From: Poriferisodalis sp965208925
GTDB taxonomy: Bacteria > Actinomycetota > Acidimicrobiia > Acidimicrobiales > Poriferisodalaceae
Reading direction: 5' to 3'
DNA: 64,000 nucleotides
NCBI RefSeq assembly: GCF_965208925.1
Contig: NZ_OZ242364.1
Span: forward strand, 2,542,001-2,606,000
Under the pieces are notes generated by a model. That model made no database searches and was not told the origin of the DNA. It saw only the letters and a list, made by a program, of their open reading frames with translations. Positions 1 through 7,879 of this stretch are shown in pieces. The first letter of the stretch is position 1. The number at the start of each line of letters is the position of its first letter. The position numbers were made by a program, and so were the translations under genes.

Positions 1-844
1 GCTCGGAGTAGTGCTCGAACACCACGCTCCACTGGCCGGTCGCAGTGACTTCGAATGAGAAGGGGCCGGGACGGCACCAATCGGCCCGTTCGTGACCGAT
101 TCTGAATGGGCGAACGGCAAAGCCGCGGTCGCCATCGGTGATGACGTCGTCGATCAGCGTGATTCCTCGCGGCCAGTTCTGGCACTCCGAGTTGTGACTG
201 CCGAGCACCATGACGACTTCGCCGGCGTTGTTGCGGACGTACAGGTGCGCAGTCCAAAGGCCCGAGGGGAGGTGCACCGTCGTTTCGGTGCTGCCGTGGC
301 CCCCGACCAAGACGGAGGCCTCCGTCTCGCGGACATAGGTCGCTGTCGTGTTGGGCTCAGATGGGAATTCATCTGGCTCCGGCGTTCGCGGCTCACCGTC
401 GTCGTCCGGCTCGGCAGCCGTTCCGTCGGGATCCTCGCCAGCTCCCGGTTCGGTGGGCTCGGAATCTGGGTCGCTGGCGGGCTCTGCGCCCGGTGCGGAC
501 TCGTCGGCGGGATCGGACTCAGCCGGGGTGTGATCCGCAGAATCGGCGGCATCTCTGTCGCCGGCTCCATCGGGCGCTGTGTCCGGGTTACTGGGACCAA
601 CGGCTGCCGTTGGGTGTGTGGCGACCGTCTCAGGTGGTGCCGCTTTGATCGGCGCGGAATCCGTTCGGGGTTCCGCATCGGCATCGGTACCTGAGACCTC
701 GGTCCGCGCTGTGGGAACCGAGGATTGCTCAGTGTCGGTAACCGGCGCCGAGCATGCGCCCAGCACTATGGCGGCAGCGATCACCGGAAGGAAACAGCGC
801 ACGAGGCGAGGCGCGGATCTCCCGCAGAATGAGCCGCTCACCAC
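1..844 (-). CDS. Putative lipoprotein, C-terminus beyond the window edge
   Basis: Translating the minus strand from GTG at 844 gives at least 281 codons open to the left edge. The N-terminus is a lipoprotein signal: arginines, a hydrophobic stretch (FLPVIAAAIV) and the lipobox LGAC, so the mature protein should be lipid-anchored outside the membrane. A region of roughly 110 residues rich in Asp, Glu, Pro, Ala and Thr follows, typical of an extracellular linker. The visible C-terminal part (residues ~170-281) looks globular, with an aromatic-rich stretch ending in WSVVFEHYSE. A strong AGGAGG lies at 851-856, 6 bases before GTG 844 and 9 before GTG 841; either may start the protein. No family was recognised. 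It is divergent from the membrane protein at 1031. Confidence 0.75.
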   Translation of the reverse strand, partial: MVSGSFCGRSAPRLVRCFLPVIAAAIVLGACSAPVTDTEQSSVPTARTEVSGTDADAEPRTDSAPIKAAPPETVATHPTAAVGPSNPDTAPDGAGDRDAADSADHTPAESDPADESAPGAEPASDPDSEPTEPGAGEDPDGTAAEPDDDGEPRTPEPDEFPSEPNTTATYVRETEASVLVGGHGSTETTVHLPSGLWTAHLYVRNNAGEVVMVLGSHNSECQNWPRGITLIDDVITDGDRGFAVRPFRIGHERADWCRPGPFSFEVTATGQWSVVFEHYSE

Positions 845-1030
845 GCCTAGCCTCCTGCGCTCGACACCATCGAGGCTAGTGAGAGGTCGAATTGCGCCCT
901 GAGCGACGATGCGACTCTCGTCTGGTCGGGTGACGGCAACTAGGCGTGCGGGCGCTGACCAAGTGGGGCTTCGGGGGAGTCACGTTTCGCTGCGCCTGGC
1001 CCGGCAACGGTCACTGCCGACGTTTACCGG

Positions 1031-1552
1031 TTGTCGTCCATACTGGTTCGCGTGGAGACGCCCGCAGCCTTCGAACACGATCAGAGATTGTCCGAACGGA
1101 TGCGTCGCCTCATGGTGTCGTTCATCGTCGTGGTTGCAGTGGCAATCGTGGCGGTGATCCTGATGGCCGTGCTGCTGGCCGATTCGGGGTCGATTGAGTT
1201 CGAATTCATCGGCATCGTGCCGGGAGCGTTCGTTGTGCTGTTGGTGCTCGCTCTCTGGTCGAGAGCGGCCGTACGCATCCAGGTCGATGACCGTCTGTTC
1301 AGGCTTCAACTGTGGCCCTTGCCGTTCAAGTCGAAGGTTCCGCGGGAGGCAATCACGCTGGCCTACGTGCGCCAGGTGCGACCGCTGAGGCAGTACGGGG
1401 GCTGGGGCGTCAGGACCAGACGGCGCGATGTGCTCTATTCGGTCGGCGGCACCACTGCAGTCACCGTCGAATTCCACCGAAACGGCACACCCCGCAAGCT
1501 CTCCGTCACCACTGACCGAGCCGAAGAGCTCCTCGCAGCCTTGTCCGCATAA
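1031..1552 (+). CDS. Small membrane protein with two N-terminal TM segments
   Basis: The product is about 173 residues. Two strongly hydrophobic segments lie around residues 28-50 and 58-80, with a short charged loop between them. A C-terminal domain of about 90 residues follows (VQVDD-like start, RLQLWPLPFK, WGVRTRRRDV, ending in RAEELLAALSA). The arrangement of two TM helices plus a beta-rich cytosolic domain resembles PH-like membrane proteins of Actinobacteria, but no family can be named firmly. The reading frame opens with TTG at 1031; GTG at 1052 is an equally good start and would remove seven residues. It stands alone between the divergent lipoprotein and the HIT gene. Confidence 0.65.
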   Translation: MSSILVRVETPAAFEHDQRLSERMRRLMVSFIVVVAVAIVAVILMAVLLADSGSIEFEFIGIVPGAFVVLLVLALWSRAAVRIQVDDRLFRLQLWPLPFKSKVPREAITLAYVRQVRPLRQYGGWGVRTRRRDVLYSVGGTTAVTVEFHRNGTPRKLSVTTDRAEELLAALSA

Positions 1553-1633
1553 CTGCGCGAAGCCTCCAACTGTGCCGAAACGTTCGCTAAGGGGCCGACC
1601 GGACGATTCGAGTCGGCGTCGACGTGGGCCACA

Positions 1634-2119
1634 ATGCAGCGAGTGGACGAGTGCGTGTTCTGCCGGGTCGTGGCTGGCGCTGAGCCCTGCCACGTCGTCT
1701 ACGAGGACGAACGCCATCTTGGATTCTTGGACATCTTCCCCAACACTGAAGCGTTCAGCGTGGTGATCACCAAGCAGCACCTCGCCAGCGATATTGCACG
1801 CGCCGACAGCCAGATGGCCGCGGGATTGTTCGAGGCAGCCCGCCACGTTGCGGCCAAGATCGCAGACGCCTACGACGATGTAGATCGCTGCGCGATCGTG
1901 TTCGAGGGGATGATGATCGACCACCTGCACGCCAAGGTCATCCCGCTGCATCACACGGCCGGCGTGCCGCCCGGTCCTGAGCCGGAGACGACTGCCCGCA
2001 GCCACCAGTACTTTGAGGCATACCCCGGCTACGTGACCACCGAGATCGCAGCCAGCCGGGCAGACGACGAGTTCTTGGCCGCGGTCGCCGCCAAGATCAA
2101 CCGGGAAGGCAGGCGTTGA
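1634..2119 (+). CDS. HIT family protein with altered histidine triad
   Basis: A 161-residue protein of the HIT (histidine triad) nucleotide-binding family, whose members hydrolyse or transfer nucleotides from nucleoside phosphates. Seen in the sequence: N-terminal CVFCRVVAG, the LDIFPNTEAFSVVI nucleotide-pocket region, and the signature DHLHAKVIPLH at residues 96-106. In a canonical HxHxH motif the second His is the nucleophile. Here His97 and His99 are present but the third His is Lys101. The C-terminal ~50 residues continue past the usual HIT core. The stop overlaps the start of the next gene (TGATG), so the two are probably translationally coupled. Confidence 0.85.
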   Translation: MQRVDECVFCRVVAGAEPCHVVYEDERHLGFLDIFPNTEAFSVVITKQHLASDIARADSQMAAGLFEAARHVAAKIADAYDDVDRCAIVFEGMMIDHLHAKVIPLHHTAGVPPGPEPETTARSHQYFEAYPGYVTTEIAASRADDEFLAAVAAKINREGRR

Positions 2120-3108
2120 TGGGCGAGGCGATTCCGTTTCCGCAGAGCCAGCCGAGGGGCTACGAGTGGCTGGAAGGCGAGCCGGCGTTCGATCCCGAGC
2201 GGCATCTGCAGTTGGAGGAGCCCGCAGAGGTGCTGATGCTGGCCGATCTGGGCTACGACGACGCCGAGATCGCCACGAAGGCCACGCCGGTGGCGCTGTC
2301 GTCGCCGTTCCGCATGCTCAGCGACGAAGGCGCGGCGCTCATGCTGGAGACAGCCCGCCGCCTGCGGTGCTTCACCCGTCCGGCGGGGGAGCGAATCGAG
2401 CGGACCGTGCGCGGCGGCTGCTACCGCTCACGCTGGCTGCGCGACCTGTGCCTGAGCCCCGAGGTGACGGCGCATCTGGAAACGATCTACGGCATCGAGA
2501 TCGCCCCGCACCCGATGCCGGTGCATCTCGGCCACCTCAACTACGAGCCCTCGCAGATCGACGTCGGCATCGACAAATGGCACCACGACACGCTGCCGCT
2601 CGACTACGTGCTGGCGGTGACCGATCCGGCCGAGGTTGCCGGCGGACGGTTCGAGTGGTTCGAGGGAACCAAGCACGAAGCCGCTGCGCTGGCCGACGCC
2701 GGTCAACCGGTGCCCGCAGAACGCACGGTGGCTCCTGAATTCCCAGGGCCCGGCTACGCCGTCGCACTGCACGGCGACATGGTGGTGCACCGCGCCGGCC
2801 CGCTTGACGAGCTGTGCGAGCGCATCTCGATGGTCAACGGCTACGTGTCCCTGGACACCACCGCCGACGAGCAGAGCCGCACCAAGAACCTCGTCGGCGT
2901 TGACGACCACGAGACGCTGTGGACCGAGTGGGCCAAGTTCGCGGCCTGGCGCAGCAAGGATCGCCTCGCCCATCTCATCGACGAACTGGAGTTCACCCCG
3001 GACCGCGATGCGGTCATCGCCCAGCTCGAAGACGCCATCGGCGACGCGCAGCGAGCCATCGACGAGATGCGCGCCGGCGAGAAGGGCCTGCTGCACTACG
3101 GCGGCTGA
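2119..3108 (+). CDS. Iron(II)/2-oxoglutarate oxygenase-like protein
   Basis: A 329-residue soluble protein from ATG 2119, whose start overlaps the HIT stop. It carries the facial-triad pattern of Fe(II)/2-oxoglutarate dioxygenases: H155-x-D157 in KWHHDTLPLDY, a distal His224 in GDMVVHRAGPL, and Arg235 in CERISMVNGY at the right spacing for the 2-oxoglutarate carboxylate. The middle region (residues 135-240) would be the double-stranded beta helix. The C-terminal ~60 residues are predicted helical (AQLEDAIGDAQRAIDEM). The substrate is unknown. The family assignment rests on the HxD...H...R pattern only, so it is an inference; the coding call itself is secure. TTG at 2116 is a possible alternative start. 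Confidence 0.7.
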   Translation: MGEAIPFPQSQPRGYEWLEGEPAFDPERHLQLEEPAEVLMLADLGYDDAEIATKATPVALSSPFRMLSDEGAALMLETARRLRCFTRPAGERIERTVRGGCYRSRWLRDLCLSPEVTAHLETIYGIEIAPHPMPVHLGHLNYEPSQIDVGIDKWHHDTLPLDYVLAVTDPAEVAGGRFEWFEGTKHEAAALADAGQPVPAERTVAPEFPGPGYAVALHGDMVVHRAGPLDELCERISMVNGYVSLDTTADEQSRTKNLVGVDDHETLWTEWAKFAAWRSKDRLAHLIDELEFTPDRDAVIAQLEDAIGDAQRAIDEMRAGEKGLLHYGG

Positions 3109-3190
3109 CCAGCAGCCTCGCTGTTCGAATCGCAGAACCCAGAAGCACACGGCGGCGCGCAATGAGCGGTTGATTTGCGATGCTGGCGTG

Positions 3191-4618
3191 ATGCAAACGC
3201 AGATGCTCATCGGAGGCGATTGGCGGGGGGCCGCTGGCGGCGAGCTGATCGACGTCATCGACCCGGCCACCGGCGACACAGCTGCAGGCGTCGCGGCCGG
3301 AACACCCGCGGACGCAGTGGCCGCATGCGATGCAGCCGCGGCAGCGCGGCCCGGATGGGCGGCCACTGCGCCGCGAGTCAGGTCCGAAGTCCTGCGGGAC
3401 GCCCACCGCATCCTCATCGAGCACACCGACGAGCTGGCCGACCTCATCACGCTCGAAAACGGCAAGCCCCGTGCCGATGCCATCGGCGAGGTCGCCTACG
3501 CCGCGGAGTTCTTCCGCTGGAACGCCGAGGAGGCGGTGCGTATCCACGGCTCGATCAGCGTCGCCCCGTCTGGTGCCAACCGCATCATCACCCGTCACCC
3601 TCCCGTCGGCGTCGTGGCGATGATCACGCCCTGGAACTTCCCGGCGGCCATGATCACTCGCAAGCTCGCCCCGGCCCTCGCAGCGGGCAACGCGGTGGTC
3701 ATCAAGCCGCCCCGGGAAGCGCCGCTCACCTCGCTGCGGGTCGCCGAGCTGCTGGGCGAGGCAGGCGTGCCGCCTGGCGTCGTCAATCTGGTGCCCACCG
3801 CCAACTCCGGGGCCTGGCTCGATGCCGTCGTCGACCATCGGGCAGTGCGGATGCTGTCATTCACCGGCTCCACCGAAGTCGGCAGAGTCTTGCTGAAGCG
3901 CTGCGCCGACCGAGTGCTCAAGGTGGTGATGGAGCTGGGCGGCAATGCCCCGTTCGTCGTGTTCGCCGACGCCGACCTGGAGGCAGCCACGGCCGGCGCC
4001 ATGGTCGCCAAGATGCGTCACTCCGCCGAGACCTGCACGGCCGCCAATCGATTCTTCGTGGAAGCGCCCGCTCACGACGAGTTCGTCGAACGGCTGGCGG
4101 CGGCCATGGGTGCCATGAAGGTCGGCAACGGCAGCGACCCCGACGTCACCTGCGGACCGATGATCAACGCCGCTTCAGTGGAGAACATCGACCGCCTGGT
4201 TCGCTCAGCGGTCGACGGGGGAGCGACGGCCGTCACCGGCGGCTCATCCATTGACGGACCGGGGTTCTTCTATGAGCCGACCGTGCTCGGTGGCGTGGAA
4301 GCTGGCGCACCCATCACCCGCGAGGAGATCTTCGGGCCGGTCGCGCCGATCTCCAGCTTCTCCGATACCGACGCCATGATCGCAGCGGCCAACGACACCG
4401 AGATGGGCCTCATCGGCTACGTGTACACGCAGGACTTGGCGAAGGGTCTCGCGGTCAGCGAGCGCATCGAGGCCGGCATGATCGGGCTGAACCGCGGTGC
4501 CGTGTCGGACCCGGCTGCGCCCTTCGGCGGCATGAAGCAGTCCGGCCTGGGCCGCGAGGGTGCCAGCGAGGGCATCTACGAGTTCTGCGAGACGCAGTAC
4601 ATCGCCGCGGAGTGGTAG
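3191..4618 (+). CDS. NAD(P)-dependent aldehyde dehydrogenase, SSADH-like
   Basis: A 475-residue ALDH-superfamily enzyme, near the usual length of succinate-semialdehyde dehydrogenases. The catalytic set is complete: Asn149 in MITPWNFP, Lys172 in the cofactor pocket, Glu248 in MELGGNAP and nucleophile Cys282 in AETCTAANRFF. The late EEIFGPV motif is also present. The AETCTAANR region resembles succinate-semialdehyde dehydrogenases more than betaine aldehyde dehydrogenases, but the substrate cannot be fixed from sequence. Start ATG 3191 follows GTG 3188. The frame is open far upstream, but that extension overlaps the previous gene and is not coding. Likely role: oxidising an aldehyde from catabolism of the neighbouring genes' substrates. 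Confidence 0.9.
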   Translation: MQTQMLIGGDWRGAAGGELIDVIDPATGDTAAGVAAGTPADAVAACDAAAAARPGWAATAPRVRSEVLRDAHRILIEHTDELADLITLENGKPRADAIGEVAYAAEFFRWNAEEAVRIHGSISVAPSGANRIITRHPPVGVVAMITPWNFPAAMITRKLAPALAAGNAVVIKPPREAPLTSLRVAELLGEAGVPPGVVNLVPTANSGAWLDAVVDHRAVRMLSFTGSTEVGRVLLKRCADRVLKVVMELGGNAPFVVFADADLEAATAGAMVAKMRHSAETCTAANRFFVEAPAHDEFVERLAAAMGAMKVGNGSDPDVTCGPMINAASVENIDRLVRSAVDGGATAVTGGSSIDGPGFFYEPTVLGGVEAGAPITREEIFGPVAPISSFSDTDAMIAAANDTEMGLIGYVYTQDLAKGLAVSERIEAGMIGLNRGAVSDPAAPFGGMKQSGLGREGASEGIYEFCETQYIAAEW

Positions 4619-4652
4619 GCGGCGCACGTCCGCGCCGGGACGGCGCAGCCGC

Positions 4653-5456
4653 TCAGTCGAGGAAGCTGGGATCTCGCTCGAGCACTTTGTCGTAGATCGG
4701 CTGGTAGCTGAACCAGCCGGCCAGCGGGCTGCCCGTCTGCGACGCCGTGACCTTGGCCGATTCGTGGCGAATCGGGATCGGCGTGCCGGCGGCCTCAGCC
4801 AGCAGCTGGCTCTGGCAGGTCCGCTCCATGGTGATGAACCACCACGCCGCCTCGTCGACGGTGCGACCGACGGTGAGGAGGCCGTGGTTCTGCAGGATCA
4901 CGGCCTTGCAGCTGCCCAGCGCTTGCCCGATGCGCTTGCCCTCGGAGGTGTCGAGCACCACGCCGGTGAAGTCGTCGAACAGGGCGTGGTCCTCGTAGAA
5001 GGCGCACGCGTCCTGGGTCAGCGGGTCGAGCAGGCGGCCCAGGCTCGACCACGTCTTGCCGTAGAGCGAATGGGTGTGCGCTGCGGCCACGACGTCAGGC
5101 CGTGCTTTGTGCACTTCGCTGTGAATGGCAAAGGCGGCTTGGTTCAGCGGGTAGCGGCCCTCGACGATGTTGCCGTCGTGATCCACCAGCAGCAGGTCGG
5201 ACACCTTGATCTGACCGAAACCCACGCCGAAGGGGTTGACCCAGAAATGATCGGTCAATTCGGGATCGCGGGCGGTCACATGGCCGGCTACGCCCTCCTC
5301 GAATCCGAACAGCGAGAACGCCCGGTACACCGACGCGAGGCGCTCCTTGCGATGCTGGCGCTCGGCCTCGATCGTGTCGAAGCTCGGCGCCTGCGGCATC
5401 GGGATCTCGGTGAATGGATCTGCGGGGGAGTCGGTTGTCGTCGTCACGGCGATCAT
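4653..5456 (-). CDS. Class II aldolase/adducin family protein
   Basis: A 267-residue protein of the class II aldolase/adducin fold. Visible motifs: EGVAGHVTARDPE (substrate phosphate/glycine loop), the zinc-binding pair in AAHTHSLYGK, and LQNHGLLTVGRTVDEAAWW, which is the usual third metal-binding histidine region. Family members are zinc-dependent aldolases or decarboxylases acting on sugar phosphates or related hydroxy-acids; many catabolic members have unknown substrates. ATG 5456 gives MIAVTTTTD. The open frame continues upstream to 6008 but there overlaps the CoA-transferase gene on the other strand. It is divergent from that gene with about 130 bases between. Confidence 0.85.
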   Translation of the reverse strand: MIAVTTTTDSPADPFTEIPMPQAPSFDTIEAERQHRKERLASVYRAFSLFGFEEGVAGHVTARDPELTDHFWVNPFGVGFGQIKVSDLLLVDHDGNIVEGRYPLNQAAFAIHSEVHKARPDVVAAAHTHSLYGKTWSSLGRLLDPLTQDACAFYEDHALFDDFTGVVLDTSEGKRIGQALGSCKAVILQNHGLLTVGRTVDEAAWWFITMERTCQSQLLAEAAGTPIPIRHESAKVTASQTGSPLAGWFSYQPIYDKVLERDPSFLD

Positions 5457-5583
5457 CGTACGACGCTCAGGCTGCCTCGGCCGGAGAGCGGTGCTCTGCA
5501 CGTCGCCCCGCCCGCATGAGCTCCACTGCGTCGTCCGCGGTGCGTCGGGCGGGCTTGCGAGCGGTCCCCCTACAGTCGCGCCG

Positions 5584-7827
5584 GTGAGCACAGCTGTGGC
5601 GGCCCGAGACGGCGGGGCACCTGTGCGCTGCCTCGAAGGCGTGCGGGTGGTGGAGATGGCGACTGGTATCGCGGGACCGTACGCGGCACGCTTCCTGGCC
5701 GACCAGGGCGCTGATGTGGTGAAGGTGGAACCGCCCGGCGGCGATCCGTACCGAAGCGATCCGGGATTCCAGGCCGTGAGCCGGAACAAGCGCTCGGTGG
5801 TGCCCGACGGCATCGAATGGGAACGGGCCCCGCTCCCAGCCGCGGTCGACGGGGCGCCAGCGCAACTGCCCGGCATTCTGCGGCCGACTGCCGAGTCGAT
5901 CGCTGCGCCAGCGCTCGCCGCGTTGCTGGGCGGCGCAGATCTCGTCTTCGTGCCCGACGGCCCGACTGCGTCAGCCGCGCGCCGGATTGCGCCGGGTGCA
6001 GTGATCATCTCGTGCCCGACGTGGGGCGACAGCGGGCCCTACGCGACCCGTAGGGGCACCCCGTCACAGGTCGCCGCGGTCACCGGCATCGGCTGGAACC
6101 AGATCAGCTATTCGGAGGGGCCGGTCGAGCTGGTGGTGCCCTTGGCCTCGTACGGGGCCGGGATGCTGGGAGCGATGGCGGCCGCAGCGGGCCTGTACGC
6201 ACGGAGGGCCCACGGCTCGGCGCCGACCTACACGGTCTCGGAGGTGTCCGGTTCGGGTGCGATGCAGATCGGCGACTTCGAGACGCCCGAGATGGCCGAA
6301 CTCGACCGGGACGGATCGTGCCCGCTGGGCTCGGCAGGCCGGCTGCCGGTGTACCGCTTGTTCCGGGCCGCCGACGATCGGTGGATGTTCGTAGCCTGCG
6401 GGACGCTGCCGTTCTACGTCGCGATGCTGCGAGCAATCGGCCGCGAGGACTTGCTGGGCGACGAGCGCTTCGGTGACCCGCCGTGGGGACTGCTCGACCT
6501 CGAACCGCTCGCAGAGATCACGCCGATCCTGGAGCAGGCTTTCGCAGCCCGGCCGCTCGCCGAGTGGCTGGAGGTCTTCGCTGCGCATGACGTGCCGTGC
6601 CAGCCGACGCAGACCCGCGAGGAGTTCGTGAGCTCGGCGCTTGCGCAGGCCAACGGGCTCGTGACAACAGTCGAGCATCCGGAACTCGGGACGGTGCGCA
6701 CCCCGCCCCAGCCGATGTGGATCGACGATTGCGACGAGGTCGCCTTGCAGCCGGCCCCGCGACTGGGCGAGCACACCGCCGAGGTCGAAGCCGAGCTGGA
6801 CGGCGGGGCGTGGCCGCCCCAGCCGGCACCGGATCCACCGATGCCGGCCACGGCGCCGCTGCGCGGTGTGAAGGCAGTCGATCTGAGTTCGTTCATCGCC
6901 GGGCCGGTCATCACCCGCCATCTAGCGATGCTCGGCGCAGAGGTCACCAAGATCGAGCAGCCCGGCGGCGACCCGTTCCGCGTGCTCGGGCCCTACTTCA
7001 ACGGCTGGAACCAGTCGAAGCGCTCCATCTGCCTCGACCTGAAGGACGCAGCCGACCACGAGGTCATGGCGCAGCTCGTCGCCGAGGCCGATGTCATCGT
7101 GGAGAACTTCCGGCCTCGCGTCGCAGCACGCCTCGGCGTCGCCGACAGCGACCTGCGACGCATCCGGCCAGATGCCGTGCTGGTCAAGAGTCCTGGCTAC
7201 GGCCGAGACGAGTCGATGGCCGAGGTGCCGGCTTTCGATCCGCTGCTGCAGGCGCTCGGCGGGATCATGGCCGCGCAGGGCGGCAATGACGAGCCCGTGT
7301 TCCTGACCGTGCCGGTCCACGATGCCGCCACGCCGATGATCGCTGCGTTCGGCGTGCTGTGCTCGCTGTACCGGCGCGTGGCCGACGGCGTGGGCCGAAC
7401 CGTGCGCACATCGCTCACCCAGACCGTCATGGCGGCTCAGGCTGCCGAGTTCGTTTCCTTCGAGGGGCGGCCGCCCGCCCTCGCAGGCGGCATGGACTAC
7501 CGGGGAGCCGGCCCCGACCGCACCTACCTGGAGGTGCCGGGTGCCGGCGGCCCCGAGTGGTTCTGGCGCCAGTCGACGCCGGAAGGCACCAGCGAACTGC
7601 CAGCCGAGCGGCGCGGCTTCGTGGGCGCAGCGGTCGCACTCCAGAACAGCCACGTGGTGGAGTTGCCCGAGACTGAATGGGGACCCATGAACCAGGTCGG
7701 CTCGCTCGTCGGCGGCATCGAAGTGGCCATGCGCAGGGCTCCCTTCCTCGATGAGCATCGGGCGGAGGTCGAGGCGGAGCTCGCAGCGCTCCCGGGCGCG
7801 GGCGCGCCGCCTGCCGCCGCCGACTGA
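5584..7827 (+). CDS. Family III (CaiB/BaiF) CoA-transferase, two fused modules
   Basis: A 747-residue protein, about twice the length of a single CaiB/BaiF CoA-transferase (~400 residues), containing two copies of the fold. Module 1 (about 15-400) starts with LEGVRVVEMATGIAGPYAARFLADQGADVVKVEPPGGDP. Module 2 (about 425-747) starts LRGVKAVDLSSFIAGPVITR and contains IVENFRPRVAARLG. Enzymes of this family move CoA from one acid to another and normally work as interlocked dimers, so the fused form may act as a pseudo-dimer. GTG 5584 is taken as the start because homology begins there. The frame upstream overlaps the class II aldolase gene. Downstream lies the molybdenum hydroxylase subunit in the same orientation. 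Confidence 0.9.
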   Translation: MSTAVAARDGGAPVRCLEGVRVVEMATGIAGPYAARFLADQGADVVKVEPPGGDPYRSDPGFQAVSRNKRSVVPDGIEWERAPLPAAVDGAPAQLPGILRPTAESIAAPALAALLGGADLVFVPDGPTASAARRIAPGAVIISCPTWGDSGPYATRRGTPSQVAAVTGIGWNQISYSEGPVELVVPLASYGAGMLGAMAAAAGLYARRAHGSAPTYTVSEVSGSGAMQIGDFETPEMAELDRDGSCPLGSAGRLPVYRLFRAADDRWMFVACGTLPFYVAMLRAIGREDLLGDERFGDPPWGLLDLEPLAEITPILEQAFAARPLAEWLEVFAAHDVPCQPTQTREEFVSSALAQANGLVTTVEHPELGTVRTPPQPMWIDDCDEVALQPAPRLGEHTAEVEAELDGGAWPPQPAPDPPMPATAPLRGVKAVDLSSFIAGPVITRHLAMLGAEVTKIEQPGGDPFRVLGPYFNGWNQSKRSICLDLKDAADHEVMAQLVAEADVIVENFRPRVAARLGVADSDLRRIRPDAVLVKSPGYGRDESMAEVPAFDPLLQALGGIMAAQGGNDEPVFLTVPVHDAATPMIAAFGVLCSLYRRVADGVGRTVRTSLTQTVMAAQAAEFVSFEGRPPALAGGMDYRGAGPDRTYLEVPGAGGPEWFWRQSTPEGTSELPAERRGFVGAAVALQNSHVVELPETEWGPMNQVGSLVGGIEVAMRRAPFLDEHRAEVEAELAALPGAGAPPAAAD

Positions 7828-7879
7828 GGCTCGCCGGGTGCGGCTCGAAGACGCGAATCAACCTCGGTACGGTGACGGC

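Noticed and set aside
2636..3190. 5' extension of the aldehyde dehydrogenase frame
   Set aside because: Overlaps the oxygenase gene in another frame and has Arg/Pro/Thr-rich shadow composition; ATG 3191 is where homology begins.
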